The notes below the pieces were generated by a model, which was not told the origin of the DNA, did not search any database, and saw only the letters and a list, made by a program, of their open reading frames with translations. This document shows, in pieces, positions 26,561 through 33,594 of a stretch of 37,307 nt of DNA. Made by a program: the position numbers and the translations under genes. How positions within the stretch are numbered: the stretch's first letter is position 1; each line of letters opens with the position of its first letter. This stretch comes from a bacterium (lineage in GTDB: Bacteria; CAYTYR01; UBA6262), in assembly GCA_028712895.1 (NCBI GenBank), contig JAQTPL010000018.1, positions 1-37,307 of the forward strand, written 5' to 3'.

Positions 26561-26568
26561 ATTGTCAA
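26539..26568 (-). promoter_or_regulatory. Predicted promoter of nrdR and the nucleotide cluster
   Basis: On the minus strand a perfect -35 TTGACA (26568-26563) is followed, after 18 bases, by TAAACT (26544-26539), four of six -10 matches. With 17-base spacing the hexamer is TTAAAC. The start of transcription would fall near 26532, about 55 bases before the nrdR TTG. Confidence 0.6.
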
Positions 26569-26588
26569 GGTAAACAATATATGCAGGA

Positions 26589-27080
26589 TCACGGGTTTTG
26601 AGCAGTTTTCATTTTCCAGTATTTCCGCACTAATTTATCCGCTATTTCATACGAGAAACCTTGACGCAAAAGGTAATTTCTGGCTCTTTGGGCGCCCTTT
26701 TCCGCAGAAATCTTCAGGTAACTGCCCAATTTCTTCTGCAATGTTCTTTCCGCCAGCCCACGGTCATCTAGGTTTTCTTCCTGCATGATCTTGGCTATTT
26801 TTTCTTTGGCCAGTTCCTGGGGTATGCCTTTTAATTTCAATTCCCTCAAGAGAATATGCCGGCTGCGCGGTTTAAAGCGCAATCTTTCACGAATATATGA
26901 CTCAGCAAAACTATCATCATCAAGATAGCGCCAAGAATTCAATTTATCCAAAACTGCTTGTATTATCGCCGGTGAATAATCCTTTTTTTTCAGCTTGTCC
27001 TGCAGCTGCCGGCTGGTATAATTTTTCCGGCCCAGCAAGTAAAGACTGTATTGTACTGCTTTAGCGGTCAATTGTTCCAT
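26589..27080 (-). CDS. recX: Regulatory protein RecX
   Basis: Modulates RecA filaments. 163 residues, with the three-helix repeats of RecX: the LGRKNYTSRQLQDKLKKK block, WRYLDDDSFAESYIRERLR, and RNYLLRQGFSYEIADKLVRKY at the end. The ATG at 27080 overlaps the 3' end of the upstream protease gene by 13 bases and has no obvious ribosome site, so translation is probably coupled to it. recA is not in the window. Confidence 0.93.
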   Translation of the reverse strand: MEQLTAKAVQYSLYLLGRKNYTSRQLQDKLKKKDYSPAIIQAVLDKLNSWRYLDDDSFAESYIRERLRFKPRSRHILLRELKLKGIPQELAKEKIAKIMQEENLDDRGLAERTLQKKLGSYLKISAEKGAQRARNYLLRQGFSYEIADKLVRKYWKMKTAQNP

Positions 27081-27787
27081 AGGAAGAGGGTTTTGTCTTT
27101 AAGAATAAGGTCCTTCAGTTCGATTAATGAGTTCCATAACCAGAACCAGATAACCCGGCAGGTCAGCAGACTTTCCCGTGCGAAATCAGCCACCTGAATA
27201 GTATCAGGAACCATCAGCTTTAAAATAAGAACAGCCACTATGATATTAAAAAGCGTTACTAAAGTCAAGGAAAAAACACGGCCTGTTTTTTTCACATCAG
27301 ATTGCCCTAAGCTAAAGGCGTAGATAAGCAAGGCAATATGAAAAGAAAAGGTAAAACCAAGAGCAAAGATGATGTAAATAAAAAACTTCTGGTCCAGATC
27401 AAAAGCTTGCAATACAGCGTAAATAATCACTACGATGAAAGTATAGAGCGGAAAAAAATAAGGTGCCAGATTAATAAGAAAATTAGTCTTAGTCAGCACT
27501 ACTTTTCCACTGGCAGCTTTAACCGTAAAATCCCTTACCCTGCCGCCGAACATCAGGCTCCACAAGGCATGGGTTAATTCGTGTCCAAAAATATAGGTTC
27601 GTATCGGCTTGAAAAAGATAAGCTGAAAGACTAAATAGCTCAAAAAACCGCCAAAAAAATAATATTGGACGCTTCCCTGATAGTTAGTGAAAGCGCCCAA
27701 TTGCGTCAGAAACGCCCGGAAAGCGGCCAAAACCAGCGGCCAAAGAAGAATCCCGGCTGAAAATTTGATTAGATTTTTATTTTTCAT
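27068..27787 (-). CDS. M50-like membrane zinc metallopeptidase
   Basis: 239 residues, mostly hydrophobic, with about six to seven predicted membrane segments. A zinc-binding HELTH at 69-73 lies in a membrane-adjacent segment, and a conserved-looking NFLINLAPYFFP at 102-113 takes the place of the second metal-ligand motif region of site-2 proteases. This supports a peptidase M50 relationship, but the substrate is unknown and the third ligand cannot be assigned by eye. I chose the ATG at 27787; the open frame reaches 27892 but its first 35 residues lie in repeat sequence (H8). It is coupled to recX. Confidence 0.65.
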   Translation of the reverse strand: MKNKNLIKFSAGILLWPLVLAAFRAFLTQLGAFTNYQGSVQYYFFGGFLSYLVFQLIFFKPIRTYIFGHELTHALWSLMFGGRVRDFTVKAASGKVVLTKTNFLINLAPYFFPLYTFIVVIIYAVLQAFDLDQKFFIYIIFALGFTFSFHIALLIYAFSLGQSDVKKTGRVFSLTLVTLFNIIVAVLILKLMVPDTIQVADFARESLLTCRVIWFWLWNSLIELKDLILKDKTLFLWNN

Positions 27788-27815
27788 CCTTTTCGTTTTG
27801 CCTAGTAAATAAGTT

Positions 27816-27911
27816 GTTTGTTGTGGAAGTAGGTATGGAAGTAAGTCTAAATTTTGTGGTTTTAAGCCTATAACCATTAGACCTCGGACCAAACTTACTT
27901 CCTAACCAAAC
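27816..27911. repeat. Repeat hairpin H8
   Basis: The arms 27816-27838 and 27889-27911 pair well. Both are made of GGAAGTA(A/G)GT-type units, with two direct copies in the left arm side (GGAAGTAGGT, GGAAGTAAGT). It fills the gap between the solute-binding-protein homologue and the protease gene. The unit length is less clearly seven here. Confidence 0.7.
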
Positions 27912-27927
27912 ACCCAAAGACCTAGCA

Positions 27928-29175
27928 CTAATACTTCAGTAATTCTTTGATATCCTGTGCTGCGGCATTCATCTGTTTATGCAATAATTTAGCATCAAAT
28001 TGTCCCTGGTTCTGACCAATATCCATATAGATCTCGAAAAGCCGGCTGACCAGGATCTCTTCTATTTTTCCCCATTGGCTTAAAACCGGATAGTACCTGA
28101 CCTGTTTAAGTATATCATTAAAAGCCACAAAACGCGGATTAGTTAGGAAATAATGGGTATTGAAGGCCTTCTGCACCGCCGGTATTGCACCGCAGGATTT
28201 AGCATAGTAGATCTGGGCTTCGACTCCCGTCAGGAAACGCAGAAATTCCCAGGATTCTTTGGGATAAAGAGAATTTCTCATGATCCCCAGGGCACTGCCT
28301 CCGCCAAAGGAAAAGCTCCCTTTTGGCCCGGTGGGAAAATTAGTAGCCAAGCAATGCTTGGCAATATCAATATTATAAAAAGACTCTGTATAGGCCATGC
28401 TAAAGACATCAATGACATTAGTAACGCAGATGGAATAAGCGCCCTGGAAATATTCCAGGGTGAGCTGGGCGCAGTCTAAACCCAGGCAATGAAGAGGGAT
28501 CAACCCCTGGCTAAATAAGTTAAAGAAAAACTCCATTCCTTTAAACGTCGCTTCGCTGTTAACCACTACTTCCTTGGTCGCTTCATTATAGATGTCCCCG
28601 CCGGCCGCCCAGACAAAAGGCATCACATTATGCAATAGCTCCCCGCACTTGGCTCCGCCCCCCATCCCCAGCGCCGGCACTTTTTTGCCCTTTATTTCTA
28701 TATTATTGATCTGGACGCAGGTACTGGCAAAACTATCCCAGGTAGATAAATCCCTGACTGATAAATTTTTCTTCTGCAGGATATCTTCGCGGTAATACAG
28801 ACCCCGGACATCAATAAACCAGGGCAAAGCATGTATTTCACCGGTCCCCGGCTGAACACAAGTTTTGAACATGTTAGCGTCAAAGGCCTCTGAACCACCG
28901 ACTTCCTTCAGGTTATCATTAAGTCCCAGCAAGTAACCCTGCTGGCCAAGGTATCCTATCCAGGTAGATCCTATTTGCACCACATCAGGAGCCCGGTTGC
29001 TGCCCTTAGTGCTTAACAATTCATCCCAGACTGTGTTCCAGTGTTTTAATTCCAGATTGATCTTAACTTCCGGGTGGTCCTTTTCAAACAGATCCACAAA
29101 CAGAGTGATCACATCATTCATGTAACTGTTATTACTGGAGATAAACCAAACATTCAGGTTACTGCGTTCGCTCAT
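27928..29175 (-). CDS. ABC-type sugar-binding-protein homologue without signal peptide
   Basis: 415 residues resembling family 1 extracellular solute-binding proteins: two-lobed, with an N-terminal VWFISSNNSYMNDVITLF strand-helix start and the characteristic APDVVQIGSTWIGYLGQQGYLLGLND at 62-86. It has no hydrophobic leader: the ATG at 29175 has a strong GGAGG four bases upstream and the protein opens MSERSNLNVW. There is no permease or ATPase gene nearby. It may be a cytosolic ligand sensor or binding protein, or a decayed exported protein that lost its signal. It follows the CcdA-like gene by ten bases. Confidence 0.8.
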   Translation of the reverse strand: MSERSNLNVWFISSNNSYMNDVITLFVDLFEKDHPEVKINLELKHWNTVWDELLSTKGSNRAPDVVQIGSTWIGYLGQQGYLLGLNDNLKEVGGSEAFDANMFKTCVQPGTGEIHALPWFIDVRGLYYREDILQKKNLSVRDLSTWDSFASTCVQINNIEIKGKKVPALGMGGGAKCGELLHNVMPFVWAAGGDIYNEATKEVVVNSEATFKGMEFFFNLFSQGLIPLHCLGLDCAQLTLEYFQGAYSICVTNVIDVFSMAYTESFYNIDIAKHCLATNFPTGPKGSFSFGGGSALGIMRNSLYPKESWEFLRFLTGVEAQIYYAKSCGAIPAVQKAFNTHYFLTNPRFVAFNDILKQVRYYPVLSQWGKIEEILVSRLFEIYMDIGQNQGQFDAKLLHKQMNAAAQDIKELLKY

Positions 29176-29185
29176 GATGCCTCCA

Positions 29186-29836
29186 TCAAGTTTTAAAGGT
29201 CAGCAGGATCCCCCATAAGATTAATAAAATGCCGCAAACCTTAGTCAATATATTTTGTCCGATCCTTATCTTTTCCTTATATCCTGCTACCAGCTTGCTC
29301 GATAGGACTCCCAGCAGCAGTACAACAATCATATTCCCGAGGCCAAAACAACCGGCATATACCAACCCCTGCCAGGGAGAAGTCGCTTTTACCGCAATAT
29401 ACGTCATAATGCCAATCAACGGGAAACAAGGAGCAAATCCAAGGAGTATACCTAGAATAAACATACTTTTGTGGTTTTTGTCAATGAAATATTTTTTAAA
29501 TCGATCACACCCTGGATACGAAATATGCCGGCCAACAATAATGAGCACGCCCATAGCTATAATAAATCCGGCGGCGCAAACCCTGATCGCGGCAGATATA
29601 AACGCGCTATGCTGAAATAAATCAAGCAAGCGGATCGACCAGGCTGCAAACCAGCCCAGGACTAGATAAGCCGTCAATTTTCCGCTAACAAATAAAACCG
29701 TAGCCGCTATCCCCTGCTTTTCTGCTGTTACTGTTGCCGTCAAGATGGGCAGCAAGACTGGCGCACAGGAAAGCAAGCAAGGGCCTGCTCCGGCACTGAA
29801 GCCGGTGAGAAACATTTTCAGGCATTCTGTCCACAT
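29186..29836 (-). CDS. CcdA/DsbD-like membrane electron-transfer protein
   Basis: 216 residues with about six membrane segments. Two proline-cysteine motifs, GPCLLSCAPVLLP (Cys20, Cys24) and FAPCFPLIG (Cys137), match the CcdA / DsbD membrane-domain arrangement, which carries thiol-derived electrons across the membrane. Start ATG with AGGA about ten bases upstream. It shares a probable transcript with the solute-binding-protein homologue. A sulfite-exporter or metal-exporter-like family (TauE/UreH-like) is the main alternative, as these share the fold. Confidence 0.7.
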   Translation of the reverse strand: MWTECLKMFLTGFSAGAGPCLLSCAPVLLPILTATVTAEKQGIAATVLFVSGKLTAYLVLGWFAAWSIRLLDLFQHSAFISAAIRVCAAGFIIAMGVLIIVGRHISYPGCDRFKKYFIDKNHKSMFILGILLGFAPCFPLIGIMTYIAVKATSPWQGLVYAGCFGLGNMIVVLLLGVLSSKLVAGYKEKIRIGQNILTKVCGILLILWGILLTFKT

Positions 29837-29858
29837 CTGTTATTCCTAAATAGTGTAT

Positions 29859-29948
29859 CAGTAAGTACGAAAGGCAGTTGACAGTGTGCCAGTAAAAGCA
29901 ACAGCACTGTTTTTAGTTCTTACTGGAAACTGCTCTTCGTTCTTACTG
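29859..29948. repeat. Repeat hairpin H9
   Basis: Outer arms 29859-29879 and 29928-29948 pair well; inner parts pair less. Units of CAGTAAGNACGAA and CAGTT recur at 16- and 7-base spacings. It sits between the Memo-AMMECR1 gene and the CcdA-like gene, just beyond the Memo stop codon (29962). Confidence 0.72.
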
Positions 29949-29961
29949 CTTCTCGTTTTTA

Positions 29962-31431
29962 CTATCTCCGCTCAGAAAAGACTTGCGCGCTAAACGTATA
30001 TAATTCAGTATCTTTATCTTGCCAGGCATCTTCTGGCAAGCCAGCTTTCTGGGAACAGAGCTCATTGAGAAATTCTTCTTTATTCCAACCTGTTTCAGTT
30101 GCTACCTGGGGCAGGAATACCCCGCCGCTGCCACCTTTCCTGACAATAACCCCGTGAGTACCCAAAACAATGTTCGCCGGATTCCTGGCCCGTTCAGGCA
30201 CGGTCAGGACAGATATTTCAATCTCCAGCTGGTCTAATTCATCTTTAGTGACCGGTGTGAACCGCGGATCGCCGGTAGCTGCTTCAATGGCCATCTTGCT
30301 TACAGCCAGGTAAAGTTGTTCGATAGGCATGATATAACCAATACAGCCGCGCAATTGCCGGTCCTTATTCAGGGTCACGAATACGCCCCTTTTTTCCTTT
30401 AGCGACGGATCAGTCACTTTGAAATCCGGTACAGTACCTGACTTAAGAAATGATTCAATGGTTTTCCTGGCTATTTTCAATAGCTCCTGTTGTTGTTCTT
30501 TATTGAGCATGGTATTCTCCTTTTTTGCCGTCGTATGTTCCTGATAGATCACCGCGGCAGCATAGCCAACCACCCGGTCCATCTCCCCATTGGCGTCTCC
30601 GCTGGTAGCATATTTCAGGATCTTCACTTTGGCCTGGCCTCTTAGCCTGGCGATTTCCAAAGCAGTGAGAACTGCGCCCTGACCGCAAAGTTCGCAAGTT
30701 CGTGCAGAAATCCCGGAGTATAAACCTGCAAAATCCTGCTTTTCCAGTAAAGCCAGGGCCAACTCATCCAGGGCTCTGGCTTTTTCCTGCGTATAGTAAT
30801 GGCTTAGATCAGTAGAAGCTATGATTAAGTACTTTTTCCCCGGGCGGCAGTTCTTCATAATTGCCTGGGCCAGGAGAGTGCATTGTTCCAAGTCGGGATC
30901 GCTTACCAGGATCGGCACGATCTTGAAGTCAGGTAAAGTTTTTTGTAAAAAAGGCACTTGCACTTCTAAAGAATGTTCCTGCTTGTGCGCCTGGACAGAG
31001 CAGGCAAATAATTTGTTCTCGGCGGCAATAGCTTTCGCCAGCGGCGTATCTACCAATACTTTTCCCAGCGGGGTTTCCCAAATTCCGGAAGTGTAAATAC
31101 TGGCCACAGTTAAATATTGGTGGTGACTAGGGCCGATCATGATCACTGTGTCATAATATTTATTGGCTATAAGTTTATAGCCGGCCGCCGCCACCGGACC
31201 GCTATAGACATATCCGGCGTGCGGTACGATCAAAGCAATGATCTCCCCATCAATTCCCTGCTCTGGGGCCTCTTGTAAGTACTGGTCGATAAGAGCGCTC
31301 AGTTTAGCCTGGGCAGCCGGGTAAAAGGTACCAGCTACTATCGGTGGCCTGATATGTTCACTGCTTTTTCCGGAACAGCTGGCGATCAGGGCAACTATAC
31401 CTAATAAGATAACCAAGCCATTGCGTTTCAT
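29962..31431 (-). CDS. Memo-AMMECR1 fusion lipoprotein (AmmeMemoRadiSam proteins B and A)
   Basis: 489 residues from the ATG at 31431. Residues 1-18 form a signal sequence ending in a lipobox-like IASC (Cys19). The Memo domain follows, with metal-site residues matching human MEMO1: His71, His103/104, His153, His211 and Cys249. The AMMECR1 domain starts at about 310 and has its hallmark LRGCIG at 360-365. These are usually two separate proteins of the AmmeMemoRadiSam system, whose function is unknown. The ATG overlaps the radical SAM stop (ATGA). An internal AAGGAG and ATG occur at the domain junction (see the separate entry). Confidence 0.92.
   Translation of the reverse strand: MKRNGLVILLGIVALIASCSGKSSEHIRPPIVAGTFYPAAQAKLSALIDQYLQEAPEQGIDGEIIALIVPHAGYVYSGPVAAAGYKLIANKYYDTVIMIGPSHHQYLTVASIYTSGIWETPLGKVLVDTPLAKAIAAENKLFACSVQAHKQEHSLEVQVPFLQKTLPDFKIVPILVSDPDLEQCTLLAQAIMKNCRPGKKYLIIASTDLSHYYTQEKARALDELALALLEKQDFAGLYSGISARTCELCGQGAVLTALEIARLRGQAKVKILKYATSGDANGEMDRVVGYAAAVIYQEHTTAKKENTMLNKEQQQELLKIARKTIESFLKSGTVPDFKVTDPSLKEKRGVFVTLNKDRQLRGCIGYIMPIEQLYLAVSKMAIEAATGDPRFTPVTKDELDQLEIEISVLTVPERARNPANIVLGTHGVIVRKGGSGGVFLPQVATETGWNKEEFLNELCSQKAGLPEDAWQDKDTELYTFSAQVFSERR
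30508..30522 (-). promoter_or_regulatory. Internal ribosome site and start at the Memo-AMMECR1 junction
   Basis: AAGGAG (30522-30517) is followed after six bases by an in-frame ATG (30510-30508), which starts MLNKEQQQELLK, exactly where the AMMECR1 domain begins. If used, it gives a separate cytosolic AMMECR1 protein of about 182 residues. It may also be a relic of two genes that fused after a stop codon was lost. Confidence 0.6.
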
Positions 31432-32522
31432 AAGGTCCACCTGCCGGCAATGCCGGCACCGCAGTAAGCGCATAAACCATCGGTGATATGATTTTCCAGA
31501 ATGGTATAGCCGACTCTTTTAATGATTATTTTTTGGCATTTTGGGCAATATGTATTTTCTCCGGGATGGCCTACTACGTTGCCGATATAAACGTAATGCA
31601 TACCCTCCTCGAGAGCTATCTCCCGGGCTATTTCCAGGGTTTTTAGCGGCGTTGGAGAAGCATTTTTCAGCTGATAGGTAGGATAAAAACGGGAAAAATG
31701 GATCGGCACATCAGGCCCGAGATTGGTAACTATCCAGTGACACATTTTACGGATATCTTCAGGCCGGTCATTTTCCCGGGGGATGATCAGGTTGGTGATT
31801 TCCAGCCAGATACCCTTTTGTTTGAGAATGATCAGGGAATCCAGGACCGGCTGGAGGCGGGCGCCGCATATTTTCCGGTAATAGTCTTCACTAAATCCTT
31901 TGAGATCGATATTAGCGGCATCCAGGTATTTACACAATTCTTTTAATGGTTCAGGATTAATATAACCGTTAGAGTGGTATACGTTCTTAATGCCCCTATT
32001 CCTGGCTAATTTGCAGATAGCCAGCATATATTCATAAAAATTAGTGGGTTCAGAATAGGTGTAGGCAATTACTTTGCATTTTTCCTTGATCACCTGGTTG
32101 ATGATCTCCCGGGGTGATAAGGAAAAATTATCCGTATCCAGCGGGGATACCTGCGATATTTCCCAATTTTGGCAGAATTTACAGCGCAGGTTACAACCGG
32201 CGCTGGCGATGCTGAAAGCCTCAACTGCCGGGTAATAGTTAAAAAATGGCTTTTTTTCTATCGGGTCAATATGAATTGAACATGGTGCGCCATATCCTAA
32301 GGCAACCAGGGTGCCGGCGATATTCTTTCTGGCCCGGCAAAAACCAAGCTCGCCGGGGCTGATCAGGCACTGCCATGGACAGAGCCGGCATTGTACCTTT
32401 TTCCCAGGCAATTTATCATAATACCGGGCTTCCTGGTTGTCTAAGAACTGGCCTGAGTAGATCTGCCAGGTTATCAGGCTAACGCTGAGAACTATCAGGA
32501 CGATCAATAAGATGCGACGCAT
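31428..32522 (-). CDS. AmmeMemoRadiSam radical SAM enzyme with N-terminal hydrophobic anchor
   Basis: 364 residues. Residues 4-19 are a hydrophobic segment after MRR, predicted to anchor or export the protein. Then come conserved cysteines 45, 48, 52 and 62 (CRLCPWQC...FC), the radical SAM cluster motif Cys110, Cys114, Cys117 (CNLRCKFCQNW) and C-terminal CPKC and CAYC pairs. This architecture matches the AmmeMemoRadiSam radical SAM family, formerly annotated as PflA-like. The substrate is unknown. The gene is ATGA-coupled to the Memo-AMMECR1 gene and 17 bases after DUF362. Confidence 0.9.
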   Translation of the reverse strand: MRRILLIVLIVLSVSLITWQIYSGQFLDNQEARYYDKLPGKKVQCRLCPWQCLISPGELGFCRARKNIAGTLVALGYGAPCSIHIDPIEKKPFFNYYPAVEAFSIASAGCNLRCKFCQNWEISQVSPLDTDNFSLSPREIINQVIKEKCKVIAYTYSEPTNFYEYMLAICKLARNRGIKNVYHSNGYINPEPLKELCKYLDAANIDLKGFSEDYYRKICGARLQPVLDSLIILKQKGIWLEITNLIIPRENDRPEDIRKMCHWIVTNLGPDVPIHFSRFYPTYQLKNASPTPLKTLEIAREIALEEGMHYVYIGNVVGHPGENTYCPKCQKIIIKRVGYTILENHITDGLCAYCGAGIAGRWTL

Positions 32523-32539
32523 TATTATTTTCCCAGGAT

Positions 32540-33592
32540 TTATATTTTTTCTACAGAGTACTTTCTTTCTCCCAGGCCAAGATTCTCAGCGTGGCGTAGT
32601 TGATCGCTCCAATTTATCGGGGGCCACACTTCTTTGAAAAGGTCCCGCCCGGCGGCTTGGTTGACCAGGTCAGCGCTGGCCTGGTCTATGCTGACCGGGT
32701 CCAGCGAAGCGACAATGCCGACATCACCAATAAGCGGTTTGTCCTTGGCTTGGGATGGATAGCAGTCACAATAAGCAGTGATATGATTGAGAAAATTAAC
32801 ATAGAGGCATTTATTTACTTTATTAGCTAAAGCCCCGGCTGCATATTCAGCTATTTTTTCTTGAACAGCAGTATAGGTTTCGTTCCAGGTGATCTGCACG
32901 GCGTGAAAAGAACAGGATAAAATACAATCGCCGCAGCCGATACATTTTTGGGGATCAATTTTGGCTTTATCCTTGACCAGGCTGATAGCCCTGGTCGGGC
33001 ACCACTTAAAGCATACCCGGCAGGCTGTACATTTCTGCGGATCTATATCCGGTAAAACACTGTTATGCATCTCATATTTGCCGGCTTTGGCGCCGCAGCC
33101 CATACCCAGGTTTTTCAACGCACCGCCAAATCCGCTGAGTTCATGGCCTTTAAAATGCGATAGGCAAACCATACTGTCGGCATAATATATATCCTGGGCT
33201 ATCTTCACGCTGGTAAAATATTTTCCTTTTACGGCCACATTCTGGTAGCTATTGCCGCGCAAGCCATCAGCAATGATCACCGGAGCCCCGCAAGCATCAA
33301 TAGTAAATCCATGCTCAGTGGCAACCAGGAAGTGGTTTACGGCATCTGATCTTTTCCCTTTATATATCGTAGAAGCGTCTGTCAGGAAAGGTATGGCTTG
33401 CTGATCTTTAATCAAATCAACTACAGGTTTAACCCAGTGCGGCCGGATATAACCGATATTGCCTTGCTCGCCAAAATGCATTTTAACCGCCGTGAAATCA
33501 TCTTTCTGGATCACTTCTTTCAGGCCGCTTTTCAGCACCAGTTCCGGTAATTTATCAATATCTTTGAAAGCCATAAAAAACACTTTGGACAT
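32540..33592 (-). CDS. DUF362 protein with two [4Fe-4S] clusters
   Basis: 350 residues. The DUF362 core has FTAVKMHFGEQGNIGYIRP and LKNLGMGCGAKAGK. A double ferredoxin insert follows, with Cys188, 191, 194, 198 and Cys217, 220, 223, 227. Such proteins are iron-sulfur proteins of unclear function, probably electron carriers. No signal peptide. It starts two bases after the PAS-GGDEF-HD-GYP gene and precedes the radical SAM gene, which needs a low-potential electron donor, so a partnership is plausible but unproven. Confidence 0.9.
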   Translation of the reverse strand: MSKVFFMAFKDIDKLPELVLKSGLKEVIQKDDFTAVKMHFGEQGNIGYIRPHWVKPVVDLIKDQQAIPFLTDASTIYKGKRSDAVNHFLVATEHGFTIDACGAPVIIADGLRGNSYQNVAVKGKYFTSVKIAQDIYYADSMVCLSHFKGHELSGFGGALKNLGMGCGAKAGKYEMHNSVLPDIDPQKCTACRVCFKWCPTRAISLVKDKAKIDPQKCIGCGDCILSCSFHAVQITWNETYTAVQEKIAEYAAGALANKVNKCLYVNFLNHITAYCDCYPSQAKDKPLIGDVGIVASLDPVSIDQASADLVNQAAGRDLFKEVWPPINWSDQLRHAENLGLGERKYSVEKI

Positions 33593-33594
33593 GA

